A stretch of 64,000 nucleotides of DNA from Peribacillus saganii (lineage in GTDB: Bacteria > Bacillota > Bacilli > Bacillales > DSM-1321): the NCBI RefSeq assembly GCF_003429095.1, contig NZ_QVTE01000008.1, positions 124,001-188,000 on the forward strand, given 5' to 3'. Made by a program: the position numbers and the translations under genes. The first letter of the stretch is position 1. Every line of letters begins with the position of its first letter. Positions 54,931-64,000 of the stretch are shown in pieces. Below the pieces are notes generated by a model, which had not been told where the DNA came from, did no database searches, and saw nothing but the letters and a program-made list of their open reading frames with translations.

Positions 54931-55019
54931 ACATAAAAAAGGCAGATGTTCTTGTTTTTGAAATGGATGCGGCTATGTAATGTTATCTGGAAGCAATATG
55001 AAAGGTCCAAAACGCATAA

Positions 55020-55056
55020 TAAACCTCCTGCCAAGGTCTCCGGCAGGAGGTTTTTC
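55020..55056. terminator. Hairpin after mtnK
   Basis: AAACCTCCTGCC and GGCAGGAGGTTTTT pair around AAGGTCTCC. It abuts the mtnK stop and can work in both directions. Confidence 0.8.
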
Positions 55057-55058
55057 AA

Positions 55059-56489
<1,431 letters not shown>

Positions 56490-56588
56490 TTAGTTTTTTT
56501 CACTTACAATGAATAATAGCAATCTTGAAAATAAATTGTCAACCTTATATTTGAAAATAATACAACTTTTGATATTATGGTACTGCCT

Positions 56589-57374
56589 TTATTTATAAAA
56601 CTCTGGCCGTCTATCCTGAAAAATCGGGATTTGCTTTCGAATAGCGATGGACTGTGAGAAGTCTACGGAAGCAGTCAGTATTTCCTCTCCTGTACCTGCT
56701 TCGGCAACAATTTCCCCCCAAGGGTCAATAATCATGGAATGTCCGGCGAATTCGTTATTAGGATCACTGCCTGAACGGTTGCATGCTACAACAAAGCATT
56801 GATTTTCGATCGCTCTGGTAATGAGCAGAGCGCGCCAATGAGCGAGCCTTGCAAGCGGCCATTCAGCTGAAATGAACAATACCTCTGCACCCTTTGCCGT
56901 ATGCGTTCGGATCCACTCTGGAAAGCGGATATCATAGCATATGAAACCGGCACATGGAATTTCCCCAAGCTTAAATGATCCATCCGAGCTGCCAGGTAGG
57001 AGATACTTATGCTCATCCATTAACTTAAACAAGTGTAGCTTGCTATATTGCTTAACCTCTTCACCCGCTGAATCGACGATAAGCAGGGTATTGTACACTC
57101 CGTCAGCCGTTTTATTTGCTACCGAGCCTCCGACGATGTTTACGGTGTATTGCTTCGCCCATTTTTTTAATAGACTAAGAGTTTCCTTTGCATCAGCGTC
57201 TGCGATTTCGTCCAGTCTTTCCAAATCATATCCTGTCGTCCAAAGCTCAGGCAGTACGATTACATCCGGCTGTTGAGTCGCTGCCTGTTTTATTTGTTCT
57301 TCAGCTCTTTGATAGTTTTGGACTGGGTCCCCGAAAACGATGTCTAGTTGAATGCAAGCTATTTTCCAGTTCAT
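56589..57374 (-). CDS. mtnU: Carbon-nitrogen hydrolase, MtnU (omega-amidase-like)
   Basis: A 261-residue nitrilase-superfamily enzyme. The catalytic triad is visible: Glu in VLPELWTTG (about residue 42), Lys in YSKLHLFKLM (about 112) and Cys in AGFICYDIRFPEW (about 146). In Bacillus, ykrU/mtnU is found within the mtn region and is thought to hydrolyse the 2-ketoglutaramate formed by the glutamine-dependent aminotransferase MtnE. That gene lies divergently, 127 bases away, supporting the assignment. Confidence 0.9.
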   Translation of the reverse strand: MNWKIACIQLDIVFGDPVQNYQRAEEQIKQAATQQPDVIVLPELWTTGYDLERLDEIADADAKETLSLLKKWAKQYTVNIVGGSVANKTADGVYNTLLIVDSAGEEVKQYSKLHLFKLMDEHKYLLPGSSDGSFKLGEIPCAGFICYDIRFPEWIRTHTAKGAEVLFISAEWPLARLAHWRALLITRAIENQCFVVACNRSGSDPNNEFAGHSMIIDPWGEIVAEAGTGEEILTASVDFSQSIAIRKQIPIFQDRRPEFYK

Positions 57375-57501
57375 CCAATTGCACCTCTTTTAATTTAAAA
57401 TTATGTATATAGCCCGGCTACATTTTTTCCTTTACAATATAATATTAACGATATATCATTTGTGACTAGAATTTCAAGAAAATTTAGAGAAGGTGGACAT
57501 A

Positions 57502-58683
57502 ATGAAAACATTTCCACAATCAGACCTTTTAACAAAGCTGCCTAAGCAGTTTTTTGCTTCACTTGTTGAAAAAGTTGGTAAAATTGCTGCAGAAGGCCAT
57601 GATGTGATTAACCTTGGCCAGGGCAATCCTGATCAGCCGACACCTGACCATATTGTCAAAAAACTGCAGGAAGCAGCTTCAAATCCGCAAAACCATAAAT
57701 ATTCTCCATTCCGGGGCCAGATGTACTTTAAGAAAGCAGCTGCGGAATATTATAAAAGGGAATATGGAGTGACAGTAGATCCAGAGAAGGAAGTGGCAAT
57801 CTTATTCGGCGGAAAAGCCGGACTGGTTGAGCTTCCACAATGCATAATGAATCCAGGTGATACAGCCCTTGTTCCGGATCCAGGTTATCCCGATTATTGG
57901 TCAGGGATAGCAATGGCTTCGGCAAAGATGGAATATATGCCGTTAACAGAGGAGAATGGTTTTCTTCCAGATTATGAAAAAATTAATTCCGATGTACTGG
58001 ATAGGGCAAAGCTATTATTCTTGAATTACCCAAATAATCCGACCGGTGCTATTGCCAATGAACAGTTTTTTCAGCAGACGGTTGAACTGGCTGAAAAACA
58101 TAATATATGTGTCGTACATGACTTCGCCTATGGCGCGGTAGGGTTTGACGGAAAAAAACCAGTCAGCTTCCTGCAAACGCCGGGAGCCAAGAATGTTGGA
58201 ATTGAAATTTATACTCTTTCAAAAACTTATAATATGGCAGGATGGCGCATTGGTTTTGCGGTAGGCAATGTAAGCGTGATTAACGCAATTGAACTGCTCC
58301 AGGACCATATGTATGTCAGCCTCTTTTCCGCTGTTCAGGAAGCTGCGGCTGCTGCCTTGCTTGATTCGCAGGAATGTGTAGACGAGCTGGTGGGAATGTA
58401 TGAATCCAGAAAAAATACATTTATTTCTGGGCTTCAGGAAGCAGGATGGAATGTTTCTTCGCCTGCAGGCTCTTTTTTTGCATGGCTGAAGGTTCCTGAA
58501 GGCTTCACTTCTGAGGAGTTTTCAGATTACCTGCTCACAAAAGCCCACGTTGCGGTCGCGCCCGGAATCGGATTTGGCGAGTATGGGGAAGGCTATGTCC
58601 GGGCAGGTCTTCTTGCCTCAGAGGAACGGCTTTTAGAAGCTGTTGAAAGAATAAAAGGCTTGGATATTTTTAAAAGAGCCTGA
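57502..58683 (+). CDS. mtnE: Methionine aminotransferase MtnE
   Basis: A 393-residue class I/II PLP aminotransferase. The PLP lysine is in TLSKTYNMAGWRIGFA (about residue 237), with NYPNNPTGA (about 175) and the C-terminal arginine motif YVRAGLLASEERL. It converts 2-keto-4-methylthiobutyrate to methionine at the end of the salvage pathway. The ATG at 57502 is chosen, with AGAAGGTGG upstream. The gene is followed by an S-box riboswitch leading into mtnWXBD. Confidence 0.93.
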   Translation: MKTFPQSDLLTKLPKQFFASLVEKVGKIAAEGHDVINLGQGNPDQPTPDHIVKKLQEAASNPQNHKYSPFRGQMYFKKAAAEYYKREYGVTVDPEKEVAILFGGKAGLVELPQCIMNPGDTALVPDPGYPDYWSGIAMASAKMEYMPLTEENGFLPDYEKINSDVLDRAKLLFLNYPNNPTGAIANEQFFQQTVELAEKHNICVVHDFAYGAVGFDGKKPVSFLQTPGAKNVGIEIYTLSKTYNMAGWRIGFAVGNVSVINAIELLQDHMYVSLFSAVQEAAAAALLDSQECVDELVGMYESRKNTFISGLQEAGWNVSSPAGSFFAWLKVPEGFTSEEFSDYLLTKAHVAVAPGIGFGEYGEGYVRAGLLASEERLLEAVERIKGLDIFKRA

Positions 58684-58819
58684 ATGGGACAAAGGTACAT
58701 TTTCATGAAAACCCATTGACAGAATTTTTGAAAACTGTCATAATTCATAGTGATTTCACCATTTCAATAATAGAACTTTCGTAATCTTTTTAAATAAACT
58801 AAAAATAATATTGCATTTT

Positions 58820-59010
58820 CTTATCAAGAGCAGGTGGAGGGACTAGCCCGATGAAGCCCGGCAACCGACCGAATACCATTTATGATGGGGCGCGATAAAA
58901 GCGCCGGATGTAAAAATCCTAAAAGGCACGGTGCTAATTCTAGCAGCGGCAGCTGATAGATGAGAAGATGGCTGACAAAAAGCCTCTTCTTTTGAAGAGG
59001 CTTTTTTATT
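58820..59010 (+). promoter_or_regulatory. SAM-I (S-box) riboswitch of mtnWXBD
   Basis: CTTATCAAGAGCAGGTGGAG, GGACTAGCCCGATGAAGCC, GGCACGGTGCTAATTCTAGC and the terminator AAGCCTCTTC-TTTT-GAAGAGGCTTTTTTA (58980-59009) define a complete S-box. Controls the mtnWXBD operon by SAM level. Confidence 0.95.
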
Positions 59011-59068
59011 GGAAAATATTAATTCAATGATAATGAAGAATAGCCAAAATGTAAGGAGGGCCAGAAAA

Positions 59069-60274
59069 ATGAGTGAAGTAGTGGCCACATATTTAATTAG
59101 TGATCTTTCCGGTGACCTTGAAAAGAAAGCGGAAGGGATTGCACTTGGCCTGACAGTCGGGACTTGGACAAACCTTCCCAAGCTGGAACAGGAGCAGCTG
59201 CAAAGGCATAAGGGAAGAGTCGTAAATACAAAGATTCTTCAAGGAGCAGATAAAGGCATTGTAGAGATCGCATATCCGGCAGCTAATTTCTCGGCAGATT
59301 TGCCGGCCATCCTAACGACTGTTTTTGGAAAACTGTCACTGGATGGGAAAATTAAACTGGTTGATTTGGATATTCTAGGAAGCCTGCGAGGCAGATTTCC
59401 AGGTCCGCGCTTCGGAATTCAAGGGATCCGGGATAGTCTGCAAGTAGAGGGCCGGCCCCTTGTAATGAGTATTTTTAAAGGAGTGCTCGGAAAAGACCTC
59501 AGTTTCTTGTCTGCCCAGCTAAAGGAGCAGGCACTGGGCGGTGTTGACCTTGTCAAAGACGATGAAATTTTGTTTGAAAACGATAAAACGCCTTTCTTTA
59601 AACGGATCACTGCAGGGAAGGAAGTGCTCCGGCAGGTTTGGGAGGTTACGGGACATAGAACACTATACGCCGTAAACCTTACAGGAAAAACATTTGAACT
59701 GCGTGATAAAGCGCGTAGGGCAGCAGAGCTGGGAGCGGATGCATTGCTGTTCAACGTTTTTTCATATGGACTCGATGTCCTGCAGGCCTTGCGCGAGGAT
59801 GATGAAATCAACATACCGCTTATGGCGCATCCAGCGTTCAGCGGAGCCATTACGTCTTCGGCTGTTTATGGAGTGTCAAATCCGCTGCTGCTTGGAAAAT
59901 TACTCAGAATTGCCGGTGCTGACCTTTCCCTGTTCCCTTCACCTTATGGAAGTGTAGCGATACCTCGTGAGGACGCACTAGGTATAAAGGCTGCACTTAT
60001 TGAAGAGGCAGCTGAATGGAAGCCTGCATTCCCTGTTCCATCAGCTGGCATTCATCCTGGAATGGTTCCTCAGCTGATTAATGATTTTGGCATCGATAGT
60101 GTGATCAATGCCGGAGGCGGTGTACATGGCCATCCGGACGGAGCAAAGGGCGGGGGACAGGCCTTCCGCCAGGCTGTTGATGCAGTTCTCAAAGGGATTT
60201 CTCTGGAAGAAGCGGCGATAGAACATGAGGAGCTGAAAAAAGCACTTGAACTTTGGGGAGGCGGAAAGAAGTAA
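59069..60274 (+). CDS. mtnW: 2,3-diketo-5-methylthiopentyl-1-phosphate enolase MtnW (RuBisCO-like)
   Basis: A 401-residue RuBisCO-like protein of the Bacillus YkrW type. It enolises diketo-methylthiopentyl-1-phosphate. Conserved blocks include [15 protein letters not shown] (about 112-126), [14 protein letters not shown] (about 168-181, with the Lys carbamylated in the family and the DDE metal ligands) and [18 protein letters not shown] (about 347-364). AAGGAGGG precedes the ATG at 59069. First gene of mtnWXBD under an S-box. Confidence 0.95.
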   Translation: MSEVVATYLISDLSGDLEKKAEGIALGLTVGTWTNLPKLEQEQLQRHKGRVVNTKILQGADKGIVEIAYPAANFSADLPAILTTVFGKLSLDGKIKLVDLDILGSLRGRFPGPRFGIQGIRDSLQVEGRPLVMSIFKGVLGKDLSFLSAQLKEQALGGVDLVKDDEILFENDKTPFFKRITAGKEVLRQVWEVTGHRTLYAVNLTGKTFELRDKARRAAELGADALLFNVFSYGLDVLQALREDDEINIPLMAHPAFSGAITSSAVYGVSNPLLLGKLLRIAGADLSLFPSPYGSVAIPREDALGIKAALIEEAAEWKPAFPVPSAGIHPGMVPQLINDFGIDSVINAGGGVHGHPDGAKGGGQAFRQAVDAVLKGISLEEAAIEHEELKKALELWGGGKK

Positions 60275-60275
60275 A

Positions 60276-60932
60276 ATGAGACCGATAATTTTTTGTGACT
60301 TTGATGGAACAGTAACTAACAGCGACAATATCATCGCGCTCATGAAGCAATTTGCCGCTCCGGAATGGGAGGCAATTGCCGAAGCTGTTCTCTCAAAAAG
60401 GATATCGATCCGTGAAGGTGTAGGCAATATGTTTTCGCTGCTTGAGAGCGGTCAGAAGGAGAAATATATTGATTTTCTCTTAGAACATACGAAAATCAGG
60501 GAAGGCTTTGCTGAATTTATTGATTTTGTAAAAGAAAACGAGATTCGATTTTACATTATCAGCGGAGGAATGGACTTTTTTATCGAACCGATTTTAAAAC
60601 CATTTGACCTGAAATATATTTATTGTAACAATGCAAAATTTGATGAAGAATTTATCCGCATTGAATGGCCAAATAGCTGCGATGATAAATGCAGCAACGA
60701 TTGCGGCTGCTGCAAGCCTTCGATTATGAGAAATCTTGCAGGGCCAGACGATTTTACAATTGTCATTGGTGATTCAATTACAGACCTTGAGGCGGCAAAG
60801 AAGGCGGATTTAGTATTAGCAAGGGACTTCCTAAAGCGCAAATGTGAACAGGAAGGTATTGCCCATTTACCGTTTGAAACCTTTCATGATTGCAAAGCTG
60901 CGCTGAAAAACAGGCTGGAGGTGATCATATGA
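60276..60932 (+). CDS. mtnX: 2-hydroxy-3-keto-5-methylthiopentenyl-1-phosphate phosphatase MtnX
   Basis: A 218-residue HAD phosphatase. The nucleophile Asp is in [13 protein letters not shown] (about residues 6-18) and the metal Asp in [14 protein letters not shown] (about 168-181). It removes the phosphate after MtnW to form the acireductone. A Cys-rich insertion ([15 protein letters not shown]) is present, as in Bacillus MtnX. The ATG at 60276 follows the mtnW stop by a base; its own stop overlaps the mtnB start (ATGA). Confidence 0.95.
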   Translation: MRPIIFCDFDGTVTNSDNIIALMKQFAAPEWEAIAEAVLSKRISIREGVGNMFSLLESGQKEKYIDFLLEHTKIREGFAEFIDFVKENEIRFYIISGGMDFFIEPILKPFDLKYIYCNNAKFDEEFIRIEWPNSCDDKCSNDCGCCKPSIMRNLAGPDDFTIVIGDSITDLEAAKKADLVLARDFLKRKCEQEGIAHLPFETFHDCKAALKNRLEVII

Positions 60933-61570
60933 GTTTAGAGGTTTTACGCTGGAATGAGCTGGCTGATATTAAGGATGAGCTGGCACAGCGAGATTGGTTT
61001 ATGGGTACGAGCGGAAATTTGTCGATAAAGGTCGACGAAGACCCGTTTACCTTTTTGGTAACGGCCAGCGGTAAAGATAAACGGAAAAGGACTGCGGAAG
61101 ATTTCCTGCTTGTCGATTGCAAGGGACGGCCTGCCGGGGAGACTTCATTAAGGCCCTCTGCTGAAACGCTGCTTCATGTTGAAGTGTACAACCTTACTAA
61201 CGCAGGCTGCTGCCTTCATGTTCATACAGTAGAAAATAATGTAATTTCAGAGATTTACGGGGATGAAGGAAAAGTTGTTTTCAAAGGCCAGGAGCTCATT
61301 AAGGCGTTCGGAAAATGGGAGCAGGATGCGGAACTAACTATCCCAATTATCTATAATTCCGCTGATATCCCTACGTTGGCAAGAGATTTTGCTGTACACT
61401 TAAAGGACGAGTGGGGTGCGGTATTAATCAGGAACCATGGTATAACTGTTTGGGGAAGGAATGGCTTTGAGGCAAAGAAAATTCTTGAAGCCTGCGAGTT
61501 TCTTTTCCGTTATGAATTGCTGCTATCGCAATATAAATCCTTACCGAAACCCTATCAAACTGTTAAATAA
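60929..61570 (+). CDS. mtnB: Methylthioribulose-1-phosphate dehydratase MtnB
   Basis: A 213-residue class II aldolase-fold dehydratase. Zinc-binding His residues are in [11 protein letters not shown] (about residues 94-104) and RNHGITVWG (about 176-184); SGNLSIK and TASGKDK are also conserved. It dehydrates methylthioribulose-1-phosphate to the diketone used by MtnW. GGAGGTG precedes the ATG, which overlaps the mtnX stop. Confidence 0.95.
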   Translation: MSLEVLRWNELADIKDELAQRDWFMGTSGNLSIKVDEDPFTFLVTASGKDKRKRTAEDFLLVDCKGRPAGETSLRPSAETLLHVEVYNLTNAGCCLHVHTVENNVISEIYGDEGKVVFKGQELIKAFGKWEQDAELTIPIIYNSADIPTLARDFAVHLKDEWGAVLIRNHGITVWGRNGFEAKKILEACEFLFRYELLLSQYKSLPKPYQTVK

Positions 61571-61597
61571 ATTTTAATATTATGAGGAGGATGAAGT

Positions 61598-62137
61598 ATG
61601 GCAACAATCAGATTGCACAATAACAATGAAATTATCGAAAATCAAGACGAGGTATTGGCTTTCCTGACTCAATCAGAGGTAGTTTATGAGCAATGGGACA
61701 TTACTAAGCTTCCCGAAAATCTGCAGGAAAACTATAATCTGTCGGATGAAGATAAAAATCAAATCCTTTCGGTTTTTGAATCAGAAATAAAGGATATTTC
61801 TGAAAGAAGAGGCTATAAAGCACAAGATGTTATTTCTCTTTCAGAGTCTACACCGAACCTGGAACAGCTTCTTGTTAATTTCCAGCGTGAACACCGCCAT
61901 AGTGATGATGAAGTCCGTTTTATTGTCAGCGGCCATGGGATTTTCGTCATCCAGGGGGCTGACGGAGAATGGTTTGATGTTAGACTTAACCCTGGAGATT
62001 TAATTTCAGTACCGGTAAACACAAGACATTACTTCACCCTCATGGAGGACCGCAAAGTTGTAGCTGTACGCATCTTTGTAACAACAGAGGGATGGGTGCC
62101 AATTTATGAAGACGAAGCAAAAGATGTAAAATCCTAA
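61598..62137 (+). CDS. mtnD: Acireductone dioxygenase MtnD
   Basis: A 179-residue cupin. The metal ligands are seen in EHRHSDDEVRFIVSG (two His and a Glu, about residues 94-108) and in NTRHYFTLM (His, about 146). With Fe it cleaves acireductone to 2-keto-4-methylthiobutyrate and formate, which MtnE then aminates. GAGGAGG precedes the ATG. Last gene of the operon; a terminator follows. Confidence 0.95.
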   Translation: MATIRLHNNNEIIENQDEVLAFLTQSEVVYEQWDITKLPENLQENYNLSDEDKNQILSVFESEIKDISERRGYKAQDVISLSESTPNLEQLLVNFQREHRHSDDEVRFIVSGHGIFVIQGADGEWFDVRLNPGDLISVPVNTRHYFTLMEDRKVVAVRIFVTTEGWVPIYEDEAKDVKS

Positions 62138-62155
62138 TAACTTTTCCATAATATA

Positions 62156-62191
62156 AAAGCCTTGCCGATAAGAAATTAACGGCAAGGCTTT
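62156..62191 (+). terminator. Intrinsic terminator of mtnWXBD
   Basis: AAAGCCTTGCCG and CGGCAAGGCTTTA form the hairpin, 19 bases after mtnD. Confidence 0.85.
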
Positions 62192-62535
62192 ACTTATACT
62201 AAGTTCTTAATTTGCATGAAGGAGAAAATAGGCCAATCTTTTTCTGAGGCTTGTTGAAAGTGTATTCAATGTCCGCAATGAAATAAATCGAGTTCTAGAT
62301 TAGCGCCATAAAGAATGATATCGTCGATAATTTAAGTCACAACTGGTAAAAAATTATATTAGTCAAATACCACCATTTTCTCTATTAATATTGAATTATC
62401 TTCCAAAGACAGCCAATAGTAAAAGCGGAAAATTTGGATATTTTGTCTAATATTGCGAATCTATTTACAGCGCTAAAGAATTTTGTGATAATCCTAAAGT
62501 ATTCATTTTTTAATAAAGAAGGATGCGTTTTAAAA
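62192..62535. other. Intergenic region
   Basis: About 340 AT-rich bases without a supported gene or motif; likely includes the promoter of the Spo0E-like gene. Confidence 0.4.
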
Positions 62536-62775
62536 ATGGTTGCTAATCTAGAAAAAATCGGGAAACTAATTCAGGAAAAGCGGAATGAAATGATTAAATC
62601 AGCCAATGAAAATGGAATTAACAGTGAGCATACTCTCCGATTTAGCCAGGAACTGGATAAGCTGATGAATGCTTATCAAAAAATCGAAAAACAGCCGGCT
62701 TCAGAGGTCCATATTGCATTTCATCAAACTGTTATTATTATGCAAAAGCCTTTTTCAGATGTAAAAGTCTTTTGA
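62536..62775 (+). CDS. Spo0E-like aspartyl-phosphate phosphatase
   Basis: A 79-residue protein with the helix-loop-helix of the Spo0E family: IGKLIQEKRNEMIKSANENG followed by LRFSQELDKLMNAYQK, including the SxxLD motif (SQELD) that contacts phospho-Spo0A. These small phosphatases lower Spo0A~P and delay sporulation. The ATG at 62536 is used; GAAGGA lies 13 bases upstream, longer than ideal, so a longer N-terminus is possible. C-terminal extension of about 25 residues is a little unusual. Confidence 0.8.
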   Translation: MVANLEKIGKLIQEKRNEMIKSANENGINSEHTLRFSQELDKLMNAYQKIEKQPASEVHIAFHQTVIIMQKPFSDVKVF

Positions 62776-62818
62776 TAATCTGATTGAATGAACAACAGTG
62801 ATTCTGGAGCTGGAAGAT

Positions 62819-62935
62819 ATGGAGAGAATTCAGGTTATTGCGAATGGCGAAGCAACACAGGGAGCCCTTTTCTTTATAGAAGGCGAATTAATTAATATAA
62901 AAGTTAAGGACGCTGAACGGTTCCAGGTGGGGTAA
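62819..62935 (+). CDS. Possible tiny protein (38 aa)
   Basis: A 38-codon frame MERIQVIANGEATQGALFFI... from ATG 62819 with GGAGCTGGAAG upstream. Composition looks protein-like, but it is short and unrecognised; it could be the end of a decayed gene. Confidence 0.3.
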   Translation: MERIQVIANGEATQGALFFIEGELINIKVKDAERFQVG

Positions 62936-63293
62936 TCAGTTGTCTGCTTATCAGATGCTGGCCAACTACAAAAATTATTAAGAAGCATAATGTTAACCTG
63001 TACCTTTTTCTTCCTAACACAGTGCAGATTAACTGATGGAACAGTTAAATAAAATTGAAAAGAGTCTCACTCACCTTGATATTTGATTACATAAAAAAAC
63101 CTTGTCATAAAATTTGACAGGGTTTTCTGCATATAACTAGCTTATTTTTTCTAAAACGTATTATCACTCGTTTAAGAAGGTTCGCCCTTACTAAAGAGTG
63201 CAAATCTAATTATATATTTTTGGACATGTTAGCCAAATGCCGCCAAAATCAATCAAATATATGCTATGGAGCAATTACACATCCAGATTACGA
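62936..63293. other. Intergenic region with terminator
   Basis: No supported gene. A hairpin AACCTTGTCA/TGACAGGGTT at 63093-63126, flanked by an A run and a T run, can serve the ZIP gene on the minus strand and transcripts from the left. Confidence 0.5.
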
Positions 63294-64000
63294 TTAGAGC
63301 TCGAGCAGCAGAATCATAAATAACAGGCCGATAATAAAGGCGTAGGTTGAAGTTCGTTCATTGCCGTCTCCATGGCTTTCGGGAATAAGTTCCTTATAAA
63401 TGATAAATAGCATTGCACCTGCGGCAAAGGAGAGACCATAAGGCACCAGGAATTTTACATAAGAAGTTAAATAAAATCCTAATATGCTCGTAACAATTTC
63501 AATGGTGCCGGTTAAAGTTGCCAAGATAAACGCTTTGAATTTATTTATCTTTTGATTGATTAAAAATAAAGCCACCAGCAAACCTTCAGGGGCGTTTTGC
63601 AGCCCGATAGCAAAGGCAATTAAATTGCCGGTATCGCTGGCACTGGAAGCATAGCTGACCCCTACTGATAACCCTTCGGGAATATTGTGGAGCGTTATGG
63701 CTGCAATGATCAGCATCGCCTTTTCGTCAAACTGGATTCCACTTTTTGAATGTTCAAGATCCATGTGTGGAATGTAAGTTTCTAAAAGGGTCAAGCAAAG
63801 TACTCCTAAAAAAATTCCTATCACCAGAGTTATGAATTCGCCCTGTGCAAGCGCTTCGGGGATGAGGCCTAGCAATGATGCAGCCATCATGATACCGGCT
63901 GTGAAAGCGAGGAGTGTATCCCTCCATCTGTGGGTGATGGATCCTTGAATGAATAAAATGATCAAAGCTCCTAATCCTGTTGACATGGCAGAGAGGAAAC
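63294..64000 (-). CDS. ZIP-family metal transporter, 5' end cut by window
   Basis: At least 230 residues of a ZIP (ZupT-like) divalent-metal transporter with about seven membrane helices. Metal-site motifs are seen in TLHNIPEGLSVGV (helix 4) and IGLQNAPEGLLVAL (helix 5). The frame is open at the window end and the ATG at 63986 is probably internal, since ZIP proteins usually have a few more N-terminal residues. Zn or other divalent cation transport is expected; specificity unknown. Confidence 0.85.
   Translation of the reverse strand, partial: FLSAMSTGLGALIILFIQGSITHRWRDTLLAFTAGIMMAASLLGLIPEALAQGEFITLVIGIFLGVLCLTLLETYIPHMDLEHSKSGIQFDEKAMLIIAAITLHNIPEGLSVGVSYASSASDTGNLIAFAIGLQNAPEGLLVALFLINQKINKFKAFILATLTGTIEIVTSILGFYLTSYVKFLVPYGLSFAAGAMLFIIYKELIPESHGDGNERTSTYAFIIGLLFMILLLEL

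Overview
The window looks like the chromosome of a spore-forming member of the Bacillaceae (a Bacillus/Mesobacillus-type Firmicute) carrying an integrated mobile element of about 17.5 kb. The sporulation and Bacillus-type markers are an alpha/beta-type small acid-soluble spore protein, a Spo0E-like phosphatase, the SigI/RsgI sigma/anti-sigma pair, LutABC, a complete Bacillus-style methionine-salvage (mtn) cluster with two S-box (SAM-I) riboswitches, and a yybP-ykoY manganese riboswitch in front of a TerC-family exporter. Ribosome binding sites are strong AGGAGG types throughout. Species cannot be fixed from the sequence alone.

Layout. 0-9 kb: Mn riboswitch and YkoY/MeeY-like exporter, an MFS transporter, sigI-rsgI, a spore SASP, small unknown genes and a B12-binding radical SAM protein. 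9-19.3 kb: lutABC, an acyltransferase, a four-PAS histidine kinase, a low-complexity protein with an 18-bp DNA repeat, a cell-wall amidase and a YitT-family membrane protein. 19.8-30.4 kb: a chemotaxis-like cluster (three MCPs, a truncated CheW, then CheX-CheA-CheW-CheY) without CheR, CheB or CheD. 30.6-31.1 kb: a ghost of a lost element related to the one at 37-54 kb. 31.4-36.3 kb: a GAF-PAS-GGDEF-EAL protein followed closely by a thiamine-diphosphate enzyme and a carboxymuconolactone-decarboxylase-like protein, then a decayed EAL gene.

36.7-54.3 kb: the mobile element. It sits in a tRNA-Arg(CCT) gene, bounded by a perfect 50-bp direct repeat of the tRNA 3' part, with a tyrosine integrase next to the intact tRNA. 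It carries an FtsK/HerA-type DNA translocase, a replication-relaxation-type protein, a small VirB2/TrbC-like membrane protein, two Xre repressors, a second tyrosine recombinase, a lipoprotein, an AT-rich cargo gene of unknown function, a possible sigma-like regulator, a run of small genes including a cysteine-rich one, and unexpectedly a phage tail tape-measure gene. That gene is interrupted by two related ORF-less group I introns only 50 nt apart; removing them restores one continuous frame of about 555 codons. Upstream of the internal recombinase is a structured stretch with three hairpins that share the same 8-nt loop but have different stems. Plasmid/conjugation-type DNA-handling genes, a lone tail gene and no recognisable capsid, terminase or relaxase make this an unusual element, possibly a satellite or a mobilisable hybrid.

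54.3-64 kb: a GNAT pseudogene, mtnK (with S-box), mtnU, mtnE, a second S-box and mtnWXBD, which together recycle methylthioribose to methionine (the isomerase mtnA is not in the window), then a Spo0E-like gene and a ZIP metal transporter cut by the window end.
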